The notes beneath the pieces were generated by a model that was not told the origin of the DNA, searched no databases, and was given only the letters and a program-made list of their open reading frames with translations. The translations under genes were made by a program, and so were the position numbers. A stretch of 64,000 bases of DNA from positions 93,081 to 157,080 of the forward strand of contig NZ_AZEG01000004.1 in NCBI RefSeq assembly GCF_001434935.1, in the 5' to 3' direction. Every line of letters starts with the position of its first letter. Positions within the stretch are counted from its first letter, which is position 1. Positions 1 to 13,176 of this stretch are shown here, one piece after another. The DNA comes from Liquorilactobacillus uvarum DSM 19971 (GTDB lineage Bacteria > Bacillota > Bacilli > Lactobacillales > Lactobacillaceae).

Positions 1-130
1 CACCATCAACATTTGGATCCAATGTGCCACTATGACCAACACGTTTGGTTTTAAAAATCTTACGGCACTTAAAGACACAATCGTTACTTGTCATGCCACG
101 TTCTTTATACAAAGGCAAGATGCCGTTCAT
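1..130 (-). CDS. truB: tRNA pseudouridine(55) synthase TruB, N-terminal part (runs off the window)
   Basis: Only the first 43 codons lie in the window; the gene continues beyond base 1. TruB makes pseudouridine 55 in the T-loop of tRNAs. The visible start reads [12 protein letters not shown] and is followed by the family motif GHSGTLDP, whose Asp is the catalytic nucleophile in TruB. A ribosome-binding site (GGGAGG) sits just upstream of the ATG at 130. It lies directly after rbfA on the same strand, the common Firmicutes order, but a possible hairpin terminator separates the two. Identification rests on the N-terminal motif only. Confidence 0.9.
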   Translation of the reverse strand, partial: MNGILPLYKERGMTSNDCVFKCRKIFKTKRVGHSGTLDPNVDG

Positions 131-174
131 ATTTTTCCTCCCAGTAATGCGTACTAATGTTTTTTGCTTTACTA

Positions 175-207
175 CAAAAAAGAGAGTGGAATCAACTCCA
201 CCCCTTC
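175..207 (-). terminator. possible weak terminator between rbfA and truB
   Basis: On the minus strand a 5-bp GTGGA/TCCAC stem with a 6-base loop is followed by a run of six T. The stem is short, so partial read-through into truB is likely. Confidence 0.4.
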
Positions 208-252
208 TTTTTAATATTCAAAAACACGGGACTTTGCTCAATTCAAACAACA

Positions 253-609
253 TTATTCTTCTGAATGATGCAGCTTATTCAAAAGGCGGTCGATTTTATC
301 GCCATATTGAACCGATTCATCACGTTCGAATTTTATCTCGGGTGTCACATAGATACTCAACCTAGCTCCTAATTCACGCCGGATTAGTCCAGTCGCCTTG
401 TCCAACCCAATCTGTGTTTTTTCACCATCAGATGCAAGCTCGGATAAAATACTGTAATAAATCGTTGCCTGCTGCAAGTCACCTGTTACTTCAACTCCCG
501 TGACGGTAACACCTTGAACACGCGGATCACGAACTCTTCTCATCAAAATATCACTGACTTCTTTTTGAATCTCTTGGGACAAACGCCCAACACGATAATT
601 TTGTGCCAT
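253..609 (-). CDS. rbfA: 30S ribosome-binding factor A
   Basis: RbfA is a small KH-fold protein that binds the immature 30S subunit and helps mature the 5' end of 16S rRNA. The product is 118 residues, the usual family length, starting MAQNYRVGRLSQEIQ. A longer frame reaches 630, but AAGGGGG lies 8 bases before the ATG at 609, so I place the start there. It follows infB by about 36 bases on the same strand and should be cotranscribed with it. The C-terminus (RLLNKLHHSEE) is normal, with no truncation. Confidence 0.95.
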   Translation of the reverse strand: MAQNYRVGRLSQEIQKEVSDILMRRVRDPRVQGVTVTGVEVTGDLQQATIYYSILSELASDGEKTQIGLDKATGLIRRELGARLSIYVTPEIKFERDESVQYGDKIDRLLNKLHHSEE

Positions 610-645
610 TATGATTTCCCCCTTACACACATATCATTTTTCATT

Positions 646-3171
646 CTAATCAGCGGGAACTTCTTCCATAATGAAAGCTTCAATTTGATCGCCAACTTTG
701 ATATCATTGTATTTTTCAATCATCAAGCCACATTCAAACCCTTGCTTAACCTGTTTAACATCATCTTTAAAGCGTTTCAAGCTAGCAAGTTTACCCTCGT
801 AAATAACAATTCCTTCACGAATAATTCGAATACCACTTTCGCGTTGAATATAACCATCAGTCACATATCCACCGCCAATTGTACCAATTTTTGACACCTT
901 ATAAATTTCACGTATTTCAACTTGACCCGTAACTTTTTCTTGATATACAGGTTCAAGCATTCCCTTCATAGCTGTCTCAATCTCATCAATAGCTTGATAA
1001 ATAACGCGATGCAGCCGAATGTCAACTTTATCACTATCTGCTTGAGATTTTGCCTGCGGTGTAGGACGAACGTTAAATCCAATGATAATAGCATTTGATG
1101 CTTCAGCTAAAGTAACATCACTTTCATTTATTGCACCTGCAGCTTGATGAATAATGTTTACTCTTACGCCTTCAACTTCAATTTTTTTCAAACTTCCTGC
1201 CAAAGCCTCAACTGATCCCTGCACATCCGCTTTGATAATCACATTAACCTCTTTCAATTCGCCTTCTTTGAGAGAATCAAATAGGTTGTCCAATGTAACG
1301 TGATGTGTATTACTGCGTTCTTTCATTAACGCACGTTTTGCTCGTTCTTCACCAGCCGCACGTGCTGTTTTTTCATCTTCGAAAACAATGAAACGATCGC
1401 CGGAATCTGGAACATCATTCAAGCCAGTGATTTCAACTGGGGTCGCCGGTAACGCTTTTTCAATCTGCTGACCTTTATCATTAATCATTGTTCTAACACG
1501 CCCAAATGCATTTCCAACAACAATTGGGTCACCAACATGTAATGTACCTTGCTGAACCAAAAGTGACGCAACAGTCCCTTTTCCTTTATCAAGACGAGCT
1601 TCAATAACAGATCCAGCACCATGCTGTTTTGAATTTGCTCTAAGTTCAAGAACTTCTGCTTCAAGAAGGATCATATCTAGCAATTCATCCAAATTTTTTC
1701 CAAATTTAGCTGAGATTTCAACAAAAATTGTGTCTCCACCCCAATTTTCAGGAATTAATTCATATTCTGCCAACTGTTCCATTACATGGTTAGGATTTGC
1801 ACCTGGTTTATCAATCTTATTAACCGCTACGATAATTGGAACCTCAGCTGCCTTCGCATGGTTAATTGCCTCAATCGTTTGTGGCATAACTCCATCGTCA
1901 GCTGCGACAACTAAAACTGTAATATCTGTAATATCTGCACCACGTGCACGCATATTCGTAAATGCAGCATGTCCAGGTGTATCAAGGAAAGTAATTGTCT
2001 TGTTATCATGCTCTACTTGATAAGCACCAATATGTTGTGTTATTCCGCCAGCCTCTCCTTCTGTTACATGAGTGTGACGAAGTTTGTCCAATAGTGTTGT
2101 CTTCCCATGATCAACGTGCCCCATGATAGTAACTACAGGTGGACGAGGTACAAGATGCTTTTTATTCTCTTGTTCTTCTTCAAAAAATTTGTCGATATCA
2201 GCAACATCAACTTCAACTTTTTCCTCGGCCTTGATTCCGTAATCAGCAGCTAGAATCTCGATTGTGTCTTTATCTAATGACTGATTTTGGTTAACCATAA
2301 CACCCATCATAAAGAGCTTTTTAATTATTTCAGCTGGCTCACGATGAATTTTTTTTGCAATATCTGCGACATTCATGCCAACCGTATAAACAAGTGTTTC
2401 TGGCAATGGACGATCTTTGCGCGGTGGAACAGCAGGTTTCTTATTTTCTTGGCGTCGATTGCCTTTTTTATTCTTGCGTCGTTTTTTATTGCTGAATTTA
2501 TTTTGCCCATACTGGTTGTAACGGTTATTTCCAAAACGACTATTATTTGAACGATTACCAGAGCTCTGACTCTGGCGTTGACCACTGGTATTGCTGTTAT
2601 GACTCTGTTGACTGTTGCTACTACGGTTCTGTTGACTGTTGCTACTGCGACTCTGTTGACTATTGCTGCTACGGTTCTGTTGACTATTGTTACTGCGACT
2701 CTGTTGACTATTGCTGCTACGGTTCTGTTGACTATTGTTACTGCGACTCTGTTGACTATTGCTGCTACGGTTCTGTTGACTATTGCTGCTACGGTTCTGT
2801 TGACTGTTGCTGCTACGGTTCTGTTGATTATTACTGTTTGACGCTGGTTTCTTTGTTTTTAGAGATTGATCACTTTTATTAGAAATAGACTTTACCTCAT
2901 TTTTATGATTATTTTTCTGAATATTTGCTGTTTTTTTCTGTAAACTGCTATGATGGTTGGATTGCTGATCATTTTTAGCAGAAGATTTAGTTTTACTTAC
3001 ATTTTTCACTGTTTTTTTTGTTAACGCTTCACGTAATTGCCGTTCTTCATTATCACCAATAGTTGACATATGATTGCTGACTGAGAATCCTTTTTGTCGC
3101 GCAGCTTCAATAACTGCTTTACTATTGACATCTAATTCCTTGGCTAATTGATAAATTCGCTTTTTCCCCAT
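646..3171 (-). CDS. infB: translation initiation factor IF-2
   Basis: IF-2 is the GTPase that places fMet-tRNA on the 30S subunit and promotes subunit joining. The 841-residue product has an N-terminal IF2_N module (about 1-50), a long basic low-complexity linker, a second IF2_N region (about 260-310), the G domain with GHVDHGKTT (near 350), DTPGH and NKID, then the C-terminal beta-barrel and fMet-tRNA binding domains. The linker (about residues 118-189) consists of nine tandem 8-residue units of the type NSQQNRSS or NSQQSRSN, encoded by exact 24-bp DNA repeats. Starts [13 protein letters not shown] with a good ribosome-binding site (AGGAG). Member of the nusA-infB operon, followed by rbfA. 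Confidence 0.98.
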   Translation of the reverse strand: MGKKRIYQLAKELDVNSKAVIEAARQKGFSVSNHMSTIGDNEERQLREALTKKTVKNVSKTKSSAKNDQQSNHHSSLQKKTANIQKNNHKNEVKSISNKSDQSLKTKKPASNSNNQQNRSSNSQQNRSSNSQQNRSSNSQQSRSNNSQQNRSSNSQQSRSNNSQQNRSSNSQQSRSSNSQQNRSSNSQQSHNSNTSGQRQSQSSGNRSNNSRFGNNRYNQYGQNKFSNKKRRKNKKGNRRQENKKPAVPPRKDRPLPETLVYTVGMNVADIAKKIHREPAEIIKKLFMMGVMVNQNQSLDKDTIEILAADYGIKAEEKVEVDVADIDKFFEEEQENKKHLVPRPPVVTIMGHVDHGKTTLLDKLRHTHVTEGEAGGITQHIGAYQVEHDNKTITFLDTPGHAAFTNMRARGADITDITVLVVAADDGVMPQTIEAINHAKAAEVPIIVAVNKIDKPGANPNHVMEQLAEYELIPENWGGDTIFVEISAKFGKNLDELLDMILLEAEVLELRANSKQHGAGSVIEARLDKGKGTVASLLVQQGTLHVGDPIVVGNAFGRVRTMINDKGQQIEKALPATPVEITGLNDVPDSGDRFIVFEDEKTARAAGEERAKRALMKERSNTHHVTLDNLFDSLKEGELKEVNVIIKADVQGSVEALAGSLKKIEVEGVRVNIIHQAAGAINESDVTLAEASNAIIIGFNVRPTPQAKSQADSDKVDIRLHRVIYQAIDEIETAMKGMLEPVYQEKVTGQVEIREIYKVSKIGTIGGGYVTDGYIQRESGIRIIREGIVIYEGKLASLKRFKDDVKQVKQGFECGLMIEKYNDIKVGDQIEAFIMEEVPAD
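2605..2820. repeat. nine tandem 24-bp units inside infB
   Basis: The 216 bases divide exactly into nine 24-bp units, each beginning ctgttgact on the plus strand. Units alternate between two subtypes ending ctacggtt or ctgcgact. They encode the Ser/Asn/Gln/Arg-rich 8-residue repeat of the IF-2 linker. The unit length is a multiple of three, so copy-number change would keep the frame. Confidence 0.95.
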
Positions 3172-3257
3172 ACATTCACACTCCTATCTTAATTAAATAA
3201 AATCTTTTACAGAGCTATTGTTCAAGTATAACAATCCAGGGTTATAAATTATTACTC

Positions 3258-3560
3258 TCACTCTAATAATAAAGTAAATTTCCGACTAAAGCCACTATCA
3301 TCGACCGAAACAATCTTACGTTGTATTCCAATAGCATTACTAAGCTCAACTTGTGTAAAACTACTGTTCATCGTGATGTGATAACTTTGGCATTTATCTG
3401 TATATTTTTTGAGTGTAGCTTCGGAACAATCACTCGCCACAAAAACAAAGTATGTTTTTTGTGTACGGACTTTTTTTAAAACATTTTCATCACCAGTTGT
3501 AAGCTTGCCTGCACGTCGAGCGAGCCCTAACAATTGAAGTACTTTCTGTTTATTTTTCAT
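3258..3560 (-). CDS. ylxQ: YlxQ, L7Ae/L30e-family ribosomal-type RNA-binding protein
   Basis: A 100-residue L7Ae/L30e/Gadd45-type protein, MKNKQKVLQLLGLARRAGKL, a fold that binds kink-turn RNA. The GLARRAGKL segment is typical of the YlxQ branch. It sits between ylxR and infB, its standard position in the nusA operon. The ATG at 3560 overlaps the end of ylxR by 11 bases, so translation is probably coupled; the upstream in-frame GTG and TTG codons are weaker choices. Precise role unknown; RNA binding is the family inference. Confidence 0.85.
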   Translation of the reverse strand: MKNKQKVLQLLGLARRAGKLTTGDENVLKKVRTQKTYFVFVASDCSEATLKKYTDKCQSYHITMNSSFTQVELSNAIGIQRKIVSVDDSGFSRKFTLLLE

Positions 3561-3852
3561 TTCCAAACAACTCACGCCGCGCCGCCTGATGGTCAACGTA
3601 TTTAACTAACTCCTCGTAAAATTCATCGGGAATCTTAGTTTCAAAGACCTTATCAAATGTTCGTTCAGTCTGAGCTTTTTTAGCAACATCAACATTTAAA
3701 CAGATATATGCACCGCGCCCAGCTTTTTTTCCAGTTGGATCAAGGCTGACTTCATTTTCTTTATTTTTAACTATACGCACAAGTTCTTTTTTAGGTTTCA
3801 TTTCACCAGTAACAATATCTTTGCGCATTGGTATCTTTCGCTTACGAGCCAT
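3550..3852 (-). CDS. ylxR: YlxR, DUF448 nucleic-acid-binding protein
   Basis: A 100-residue basic protein with the DUF448 pattern (PMRKDIVTGE near the N-terminus, GRGAYIC in the middle). YlxR proteins are encoded between nusA and infB across Firmicutes and have been linked to RNA binding and to RNase P. A clear ribosome-binding site precedes the ATG, and the 3' end overlaps ylxQ by 11 bases. Confidence 0.9.
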   Translation of the reverse strand: MARKRKIPMRKDIVTGEMKPKKELVRIVKNKENEVSLDPTGKKAGRGAYICLNVDVAKKAQTERTFDKVFETKIPDEFYEELVKYVDHQAARRELFGNEK

Positions 3853-3865
3853 TTAAATACCCCCT

Positions 3866-4963
3866 TTAGTTATTGTCAATAGATTGATCCGTTGTAACTT
3901 CTTCATTTCCATCAAAATTACTCTTTTGTCCAAATTCTGATTCAGATTTGATATCAATTTTAAAACCAGTCAATTTAGCTGCAAGCCGAGCATTTTGCCC
4001 TTTCTTGCCTATAGCAAGTGAAAGTTGATCATCTGGAACTACTACTGTGCAAGCACGCTCATTTTGCGGATCAAAAACAACGTTTAAAACCTCAGCAGGA
4101 TTTAATGCATTGCTTATAAAATCTGCAGGTTCGTCACGCCACTCAACGATATCCATATTTTCGCCCTTCAATTCATTAACAATGACTTGAACGCGTTCAC
4201 CACGAGGCCCTACACATGTTCCAACCGGATCAACGCCTTCACTGTTCGAACGCACAGCTACCTTAGCACGATCACCGGCCTCACGTGCGATTGAAACAAT
4301 TTCCACTGTTCCATCAAAGATTTCTGGGATTTCTTGTTCAAAAAGACGTTTTAAAAGATCTGGATGTGAGCGGCTAACAAAAACTTGTGGTCCTTTAGAA
4401 GTGTTCTCCACCTTGTAAATATAAACTTTGATACGATCATGCGGCTTATATTCTTCGCCTGGAATCTGATCTTGATGTGATAGAACAGCTTCAACACGTC
4501 CTAGATTTACGTAAACATAGCGATGATCATGCCTTTCTACTTCACCTGTTACAATCTCATTCTCATATTGAATATATTCATCATAGACAATTCCGCGTTC
4601 TGCTTCGCGCACTCTTTGCATTATGACTTGTTTAGCAGTTTGGGCAGCTATTCTTCCAAAGTTCTTAGGTGTTACTTCAAAGCGGATAGTATCTCCAACC
4701 TCATACGCTTTGTTGATTTGGAGAGCATCCTTAATTCCTACCTCCAAACGCGAATCGAACACTTCGTCAACAACTTCTTTGACAGCATAGACATGTATAT
4801 CCCCGCCATTTTGATCGAAATCAACTTCAACATTCTGAGCTTGCCCGTAATTGCGTTTATAAGCCGATACTAAAGCAGCTTCAAGCGCATCGAGGACAAC
4901 TTGCTTTTTTATACCTTTTTCCTTTTCTAATGCATCTAAGGCATTCAATAATTCCTTGCTCAT
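3866..4963 (-). CDS. nusA: transcription termination/antitermination protein NusA
   Basis: NusA binds RNA polymerase and nascent RNA and affects pausing, termination and antitermination. The product is 365 residues, the short Firmicutes form without the C-terminal acidic repeats of enterobacteria. Order of domains: N-terminal RNAP-binding domain, S1 domain (about 135-200), then two KH domains; VGPRGERVQ and AIGKKGQNARLA are the KH loops. It is the second gene after rimP, with 24 bases between them. Confidence 0.97.
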   Translation of the reverse strand: MSKELLNALDALEKEKGIKKQVVLDALEAALVSAYKRNYGQAQNVEVDFDQNGGDIHVYAVKEVVDEVFDSRLEVGIKDALQINKAYEVGDTIRFEVTPKNFGRIAAQTAKQVIMQRVREAERGIVYDEYIQYENEIVTGEVERHDHRYVYVNLGRVEAVLSHQDQIPGEEYKPHDRIKVYIYKVENTSKGPQVFVSRSHPDLLKRLFEQEIPEIFDGTVEIVSIAREAGDRAKVAVRSNSEGVDPVGTCVGPRGERVQVIVNELKGENMDIVEWRDEPADFISNALNPAEVLNVVFDPQNERACTVVVPDDQLSLAIGKKGQNARLAAKLTGFKIDIKSESEFGQKSNFDGNEEVTTDQSIDNN

Positions 4964-4987
4964 CTTACTTTTTCTCCTTAATGGTAT

Positions 4988-5461
4988 TTAGAATTTGATG
5001 GCCAAGCGCGCTTGGGCTATCTGTTTACGATTTATTTTAACTGTCTTTTTTCGTGTTTTGTCCATATATTCAAGCGTTAGTTCTGTATCGTCCAAACCAG
5101 TCAAGGTCCCCTCATATGCTTTTGACCCATTAAGCTGTTGATACAGTGAAACATGAATATATTTATTCAGCGCTCTTTCAAAATCGCGCGGTCTCTTTAG
5201 CGGACGTTCCGCTCCTGGAGAAGAAACTTCAAGATAGTATGCTTGGGGAATCGGATCAGGGTCACAAGAGTCAAGTTTTTCACTTAGCTGATCACTTACC
5301 AAAGCACATTCTTCAATGTTAATCCCATTTTCTTTATCGATAAAAACACGCAGATACCAGCTCTTACCTTCCTTTACAAATTCAACGTCGACCAATTCGA
5401 AATTATTTGCTTCTAAAATAGGCGTAACTAGCTCAGTAATTGTCTTTACTACGGTACTCAC
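4988..5461 (-). CDS. rimP: ribosome maturation factor RimP
   Basis: RimP assists early 30S assembly around S12 and S19. The 157-residue product starts [12 protein letters not shown] from a GTG codon preceded by AGGAGG at 7 bases. The motif [13 protein letters not shown] is the RimP signature at the domain junction. It is the first gene of the rimP-nusA-ylxR-ylxQ-infB-rbfA unit: a terminator for polC lies immediately upstream. Confidence 0.95.
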   Translation of the reverse strand: MSTVVKTITELVTPILEANNFELVDVEFVKEGKSWYLRVFIDKENGINIEECALVSDQLSEKLDSCDPDPIPQAYYLEVSSPGAERPLKRPRDFERALNKYIHVSLYQQLNGSKAYEGTLTGLDDTELTLEYMDKTRKKTVKINRKQIAQARLAIKF

Positions 5462-5514
5462 GCATTGACCTCCTTATAACTTTTCCGATTCTACCAATAC
5501 TTCAGTAGTTGCAA

Positions 5515-5544
5515 TAAAAAGAGCGAGCATCACTGCTCACTCTT
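5515..5544 (-). terminator. rho-independent terminator of polC
   Basis: On the minus strand a stem of AAGAGTGAGC with GCTCGCTCTT and a 6-base loop (one G.T pair) is followed by a T-run. It lies between the polC stop and the rimP start and separates the two transcripts. Confidence 0.85.
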
Positions 5545-5634
5545 AACGAGTTATTTAATCACAAGGTTAATTTTACCATAAAAAAACATCCTAAACAACT
5601 GTGCCTACTGAAAAAAACACCTTTTTGACAGCGA

Positions 5635-8600
5635 TTAAAACATTGAATCAAATAAACTTAACTGGTTTTCATCCGGTAAATCATCTAAAACATGATTTTC
5701 AGTCATAAAATCAATTAATGTTTTGGAAACTTTTCCTCTTTTAGCAAGATCTTCTTTTGATAAAAATGGTCTTTCTTCACGTGCAGCTACTATTTGTTTT
5801 GCAACATTAGTGCCTAACCCAGGAACCGCATTGAATGGTGCAATCAAACTTTTACCATCAATCTTCCAAGCGGAAACGTCAGATTTTTTAAGTTCAACCA
5901 TTTGGAACTTAAAACCACGTTCCAACATCTCATTGGCCAGTTCTAGTACAGTCAAAAGATTTTTTTCTTTCGTTGAGGCATCCATACCTTTATCTGTAAT
6001 CTCCTTCATAGCAGCCTTGACAGCCTCCTTACCACGCGACATGGCTACTAGATCAAAATCATCCGCACGAACACTGAAGTATGCAGAGTAATAAAGAAGC
6101 GGAAAATAAACTTTAAAGTACGCAATGCGCAGCGCCATCATAACATAGGCCGCAGCATGAGCTTTAGGGAACATATATTTAATCTTTAAACAAGCATCAA
6201 TATACCATTCTGGAACCTTGGCGTCCCGCATATCCTGCTGCCAATCATCCGGTATTCCACGTCCCTTTCTCACATGTTCCATTATCTTGAAAGCTCGATC
6301 GGCTTCAACACCCATATGAATTAAATCCATCATAATATCATCACGACATCCGATAACTTCTGGCATTGTAACTGTTCCATTTTTAATCAATTCTTCAGCG
6401 TTACCCAGCCAAACATCAGTCCCGTGCGACAAACCTGAAATTTTCAATAATTCAGAAAAAGTCTTGGGTTCAGTTTCTTCCAACATCCCACGAACAAAGC
6501 GTGTCCCGAATTCTGGAATTCCTAACGTTCCTGTATTTGAGTTAATCTGTTCAGGTGTCACATTTAAAATTTCAGTTCCTGAAAACAGCTGCATTATACC
6601 CGGATCAGTCGGTGGAATAGTTTTAGGATCAATTCCAGAAAGATCCTGTAGCATTCTAATCATTGTTGGATCATCATGTCCCAGAATGTCTAGTTTCAAA
6701 ATATTATCATGAATTGAATGAAAATCAAAATGAGTTGTCTGCCACGCAGCCGACAGATCATCAGCTGGATATTGAATAGGTGTAAAATCATAAATATCCA
6801 TGTAGTCAGGTACAACAATAATTCCAGCCGGATGCTGACCAGTTGTCCTTTTAACGCCAGTAGCACCTTTTGCAAGACGATCAATTTCCGCATTTCGCAG
6901 TGTTTGTTCCGTGTCACGTTCGTACGCCTTTACATAGCCATAAGCTGTTTTATCAGCCACTGTTCCAATTGTGCCCGCACGGTAAACATTCTTTTCACCG
7001 AACAAAACTTTAGTGTAGTTATGCGCAATTGGTTGATAATCCCCTGAAAAGTTTAAATCAATATCAGGCACTTTGTTACCATAGAATCCGAGAAAGGTCT
7101 CAAACGGTATATCATGCCCATCTTTAACCAATTCAGTTTCGCAATTTGGACACTTCTTTTCAGGTAAATCGTAGCCAGATCCATATTCACCTTTTTCGTA
7201 AAAATGACTCCACTTGCATTTAGGGCAGCGATAATGAGGCGGCAGAGGGTTGACCTCTGTAATTCCGGCCATCGTCGCAACTAAACTTGAGCCGACAGAC
7301 CCTCGCGAACCAACCAAATATCCATCTTTATTTGACTTAAAAACTAGTTTCTGCGCAATCAGATAAATAACCGAAAAACCATTTCCTATAACACTTTTCA
7401 ATTCTTTATCCAATCGTTTTTGCACAATTTCAGGAAGATTTTCACCATAGAGCTCATGTGCCTTGTCCATTGTCAACTCTTTAATTTGATCTTCTGCCCC
7501 ATCCATTTTTGGAGTATATAATTTATCTTTAACAGGAGTTATTTCATCCGTCATATCTTTGATTATATTAGGGTCATCGATAACAACTTTTTTTGCTGTC
7601 TCTTCTCCCAAGAAAGAAAACTCGTCTAACATTTCATCGGTTGTTCTGAAATGTGCATCCGGTAACTGTTTAATTCTGTTTAACGGGTTAGCTCCACCCT
7701 GTGAATGAATCAGAATTTTACGGTAAATAGCATCTTCTTTATTCAGAAAATGAACATCTCCAGTTGCAACTACTGGCTTTTTCAATTCTTTTCCGAGATC
7801 AACCATATTTTTGATTATCTCTTCCAAATCCTGTGTATCCTTGATCAGCTCTTGTTCTAACAGCGGAGCATACAGCGGTTTAGGCTGTATTTCCAGATAA
7901 TCGTAAAACATTGCTTTTTTCTTTGCTTCACTATATCCCTTTTGCATCATTGCAGTAAAAACTTCACCGCTCGAACAAGCAGATCCGACTATTAAGCCTT
8001 CACGATACTTAGTTAGTTCAGATCGTGGCAATCGTGGTATGCGATAAAAGTATTTAACCATCGATATTGAAGCTAGTTTGAAAAGATTCTTTAAGCCAGT
8101 CTGATTAACTGCCATAATCATGGCATGGAAAGGATGTTCATGCTTATAAGCTGCACTATCACCTAAATAATTATTCAGCTGATCATGATACTCTATATGA
8201 TATTTTTCATTGGCTTCTTTTAGCATTGCAAAATAGATATGACCAGTTGCTTCAGCATCATAAATAGCCCGATGATGATGTTCCAAGTTAACATTCAACA
8301 TTTTTGTCAATTTGTTCAAACGAAAGCTTTTCAATTGCGGGTATAACAAACGAGCCAACGTCAATGTATCGATCCAAGGTTCCTGAATTAGTGGTAAATT
8401 ATATCGCGTGTATCCCGTGTTCATAAAGTCAACATCAAAAGTCGCATTATGTCCTACAATAATAGAATCCTTACAAAATGCCTGAAATAACTTAAAAACT
8501 TCTTCTTCGCTTTTGGATCCACGAACCATGTCATCCGTGATACTTGTCAAATTAATCGTCGTCTGAGAAAGTGGATGTCCTGGATCAATAAATTCTTCAA

Positions 8601-9978
8601 ACTGATCAATCACGTTTCCTTTGTTCATCTTAACAGCAGACAACTCAATCACTTTATCGTAGCGGGCAGAGAGTCCTGTTGTTTCGGTATCAAAAACAAC
8701 GTAAGTAGCATCTTTCAGTAATATATGTGCATTATTGTATCCGATCGGTGTTCCGTCATCAACGACATTAGCTTCAACACCGTATAAAATTTTTACATTG
8801 TTTTTTTGACCTGCAGTATGAGCCTCTGGAAAAGCCTGCAACGTACTATGATCTGTAACCGCAATTGCTTTTTGCCCCCATTTGGCCGCTTGTTCGACAT
8901 AACTTGTAATATTATTGGTGGCATCCATCATACTCATATTAGTATGGAGATGCAATTCCACCCTCTTTTCATTCTTAGGTGCCGTATCTTTTCTTGAGCT
9001 ATGTGGTATTTGATTAATGTCGTAGGCATTTATAACTAGGTCATGCATAAAATTATCTTCTTGAACACTTCCACGAACCTTGACCCATTGACCTTCTTGA
9101 ATTGCATTAAAACAAGCTTCGTCTTCGTCTGTTCGAGAAAACTTCTTTACAATTATTGATGAACTGTAATCAGTTATTTTAATAATCAATAACTCGCGTG
9201 ATGAACGTAACTTGCGAACTTCTTTATCAAAAATATAACCTTGTACAACCACTGATCGTTCTTCTTCGATAATATCAACCATTTGCTGTGGTTGCTCTCT
9301 ATTATCAATTTTTTTGCCCAAAATTACTGGGCCTTCAATTACGGGTAAAGCTCCCTCATTTTCTTTTTTCTGCTTATTCTGTTTTTTAATTGCTTCAACT
9401 GCTTTTTTTGCAAGTTCAGCATCAGTTTTGGCTTTTCTTTCTTTAAATTCATTAATCTTTTTCTGTGATTTTGATTGATCAATCAAAGTTTGAACAGAAA
9501 AAGCCGGAAACCCGAGTTTTTGGTACTCTTGTTCAATTGGGCCTAACGCTTGCGTTGTTAAGAATTGTTTAACAATTTCATTGTCGGCAATAAACATCAC
9601 GCGCTGTTCATCAAGGTACGGAACATTACTATTGCACAACTCTTGAACAAGAGGTGAATTAATTCCGCAATTTTTAACAACCCACTCCCAATATTCTCCT
9701 AGGTTTTTATCACTCAAATGCGGTGAATCAATTTGAATAAAAACATCTGTCTCCGCGATGTTTTTGAATCCTAATGCAAGATGCTGCCAAAACTCAAGAA
9801 ATATTGCAAACGGCCATATCTCATTGGTGTGAATTACAAAATCCCACCGCTTGGATTTGCGATGCACTTCAACTTTCTTTATCTCTGTTTCGGATAAATA
9901 TTTTTCCTGCTCTGGAGAAGGTTCCCACTTGATCTGATCAAGTAATTTACGGAACAACAATCGTTTATCAAGTTTCAA
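5635..9978 (-). CDS. polC: DNA polymerase III alpha subunit, Gram-positive PolC type
   Basis: PolC is the replicative polymerase of low-GC Gram-positives and includes its own 3'-5' proofreading exonuclease. Visible modules: N-terminal and OB domains, PHP domain beginning [10 protein letters not shown] (about 343), DEDD exonuclease inserted in the PHP with DTETTGLS (about 429), zinc finger with two CPxC pairs (about 920-950), catalytic palm with [10 protein letters not shown] (about 975), then HhH and C-terminal parts. The frame is open to 10029, but AAGGAAGG lies 8 bases before a TTG at 9978, giving [13 protein letters not shown] and 1447 residues, close to the usual 1435-1445. I prefer that start. 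Followed by its own terminator. Confidence 0.96.
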   Translation of the reverse strand: MKLDKRLLFRKLLDQIKWEPSPEQEKYLSETEIKKVEVHRKSKRWDFVIHTNEIWPFAIFLEFWQHLALGFKNIAETDVFIQIDSPHLSDKNLGEYWEWVVKNCGINSPLVQELCNSNVPYLDEQRVMFIADNEIVKQFLTTQALGPIEQEYQKLGFPAFSVQTLIDQSKSQKKINEFKERKAKTDAELAKKAVEAIKKQNKQKKENEGALPVIEGPVILGKKIDNREQPQQMVDIIEEERSVVVQGYIFDKEVRKLRSSRELLIIKITDYSSSIIVKKFSRTDEDEACFNAIQEGQWVKVRGSVQEDNFMHDLVINAYDINQIPHSSRKDTAPKNEKRVELHLHTNMSMMDATNNITSYVEQAAKWGQKAIAVTDHSTLQAFPEAHTAGQKNNVKILYGVEANVVDDGTPIGYNNAHILLKDATYVVFDTETTGLSARYDKVIELSAVKMNKGNVIDQFEEFIDPGHPLSQTTINLTSITDDMVRGSKSEEEVFKLFQAFCKDSIIVGHNATFDVDFMNTGYTRYNLPLIQEPWIDTLTLARLLYPQLKSFRLNKLTKMLNVNLEHHHRAIYDAEATGHIYFAMLKEANEKYHIEYHDQLNNYLGDSAAYKHEHPFHAMIMAVNQTGLKNLFKLASISMVKYFYRIPRLPRSELTKYREGLIVGSACSSGEVFTAMMQKGYSEAKKKAMFYDYLEIQPKPLYAPLLEQELIKDTQDLEEIIKNMVDLGKELKKPVVATGDVHFLNKEDAIYRKILIHSQGGANPLNRIKQLPDAHFRTTDEMLDEFSFLGEETAKKVVIDDPNIIKDMTDEITPVKDKLYTPKMDGAEDQIKELTMDKAHELYGENLPEIVQKRLDKELKSVIGNGFSVIYLIAQKLVFKSNKDGYLVGSRGSVGSSLVATMAGITEVNPLPPHYRCPKCKWSHFYEKGEYGSGYDLPEKKCPNCETELVKDGHDIPFETFLGFYGNKVPDIDLNFSGDYQPIAHNYTKVLFGEKNVYRAGTIGTVADKTAYGYVKAYERDTEQTLRNAEIDRLAKGATGVKRTTGQHPAGIIVVPDYMDIYDFTPIQYPADDLSAAWQTTHFDFHSIHDNILKLDILGHDDPTMIRMLQDLSGIDPKTIPPTDPGIMQLFSGTEILNVTPEQINSNTGTLGIPEFGTRFVRGMLEETEPKTFSELLKISGLSHGTDVWLGNAEELIKNGTVTMPEVIGCRDDIMMDLIHMGVEADRAFKIMEHVRKGRGIPDDWQQDMRDAKVPEWYIDACLKIKYMFPKAHAAAYVMMALRIAYFKVYFPLLYYSAYFSVRADDFDLVAMSRGKEAVKAAMKEITDKGMDASTKEKNLLTVLELANEMLERGFKFQMVELKKSDVSAWKIDGKSLIAPFNAVPGLGTNVAKQIVAAREERPFLSKEDLAKRGKVSKTLIDFMTENHVLDDLPDENQLSLFDSMF

Positions 9979-10077
9979 AGTGATTATCCTTCCTTTACGA
10001 TTCATAAAAGGCTGGAATAAATTTGTCATTCATTTCAGCCTAATTAATTATTATTAAATTAGCTGCTGGATTTTAAC

Positions 10078-11823
<1,746 letters not shown>

Positions 11824-11860
11824 TTAATTGCCTATTTGCATTCCATAAAAAACTTTTTGA

Positions 11861-13138
11861 CTAATTAAAGAAGTAACGCTGGATATCATTCCATGTAACA
11901 AGTATCATTAGAAGCATTAAAAATCCGAAACCAATCAATGTAATGATTCCCTCTTTTTCAGGTGATATTGGTTTTCGTCTAATTCCCTCAACAACGTTTA
12001 ATAACAGCTTTCCACCATCCAATGCCGGAATCGGTAACAGATTAACTACACCTAAGTTAACTGATAAGAACGCTAATAAGCGAATAACATTCACAATTCC
12101 ATATTTTGCCGCTTGTGAGGTGTAAGAGTACATTGCTACAGGTCCTCCAAGATCATTCAAGCTGAATCCCTTTGTAAACATCCCTATGAGAGCACTAAAA
12201 ATAGCCACAATCATTCCCCATGTCTCAGCAAAACCATATGTGATAATTGCCCAAGGGGAGCTATCTCTGTTTATTTTAGATTCAATTCCAATCTGACCAA
12301 CCTTTTGTCCGTTACTATTTTTTGTTTTAGGTGTTATCTTAATTCTCTTTTCTTTACCGTTTCTTTCTACTATTAAATTTGTCTTTTTCCCGCCTTTGTC
12401 ACTAATTTGAGTAACTAATTTCTCCCATGTGTCCGTTTTTACATTGTCAACTTTAACAATTGTATCATTTGCTTTCAAACCAGCTTTAGCAGCTGGTGAA
12501 TCGGCTACTATCTTTCCAATCGTATTTGTTGAATTGAGCACACCGCCTTGCAAAATAGCGATTAGTGTAAAGGCGACAATTGCTAAAATAAAATTGTTAA
12601 GCGGCCCAGCAAAATTAGTTAACATTCTTTGCGGTAATCTCGCAGACTGAAATTGTACATCAAGCGGAGCAATTCTAACTTCAGTACCATCATCTTCAAT
12701 AATTGATGCATCATGGGAAACAGAATAGCGATGATACTGGTCCTCATCGCCATTCTCATAGCCTTCGATCCATAGATCTTTTTCTAAGTCCCATTTTACG
12801 ACTTGAAGCGGAATCCCGTTCAATAATAATTTTTTTTGGCTTGCATTTATCTTAGTGACTTTTTCCTGCTGATCAAAAATAAGCGTGATAAGTTTACCTG
12901 CTTTTAGCGACTCATCATTTTCCTCTAAGCCAGCCATTCTGACATATCCCCCTAAGGGAAGGATTCGAATCGTATAAGTCGTAGCATTTTTGTGGTAGGA
13001 AAAAATTTTAGGACCCATTCCTATTGAAAACTCACGCACAAGTATATTTGCGCGCTTAGCAAAGTAAAAATGTCCGAACTCATGCACAAGTACAAGAATT
13101 CCAAAAATGATAATAAAAGTAACGATAGTTATAATCAT
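11861..13138 (-). CDS. rseP: site-2 intramembrane metalloprotease RseP/RasP
   Basis: An intramembrane zinc protease that cuts transmembrane segments of anti-sigma factors and remnant signal peptides. The zinc motif HEFGH is at residues 19-23 in the first membrane helix, a PDZ domain follows (about 200-280), and the third zinc ligand region is NLLPIPALDGG (about 370). The 425 residues fit the family. It sits downstream of cdsA and upstream of proS. Confidence 0.95.
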   Translation of the reverse strand: MIITIVTFIIIFGILVLVHEFGHFYFAKRANILVREFSIGMGPKIFSYHKNATTYTIRILPLGGYVRMAGLEENDESLKAGKLITLIFDQQEKVTKINASQKKLLLNGIPLQVVKWDLEKDLWIEGYENGDEDQYHRYSVSHDASIIEDDGTEVRIAPLDVQFQSARLPQRMLTNFAGPLNNFILAIVAFTLIAILQGGVLNSTNTIGKIVADSPAAKAGLKANDTIVKVDNVKTDTWEKLVTQISDKGGKKTNLIVERNGKEKRIKITPKTKNSNGQKVGQIGIESKINRDSSPWAIITYGFAETWGMIVAIFSALIGMFTKGFSLNDLGGPVAMYSYTSQAAKYGIVNVIRLLAFLSVNLGVVNLLPIPALDGGKLLLNVVEGIRRKPISPEKEGIITLIGFGFLMLLMILVTWNDIQRYFFN

Positions 13139-13176
13139 ATAGTATTCCTTTCATTATGAAAACAAACGTCAAATTA

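Noticed and set aside
2605..2820. CRISPR-like array
   Set aside because: Units are directly abutting 24-bp copies without spacers and encode part of IF-2.
2547..2882. Repetitive Cys/Tyr/Asp-rich or Thr/Leu-rich frames on the plus strand over the infB repeats
   Set aside because: They are antisense readings of the 24-bp repeat inside infB, with no ribosome-binding site.
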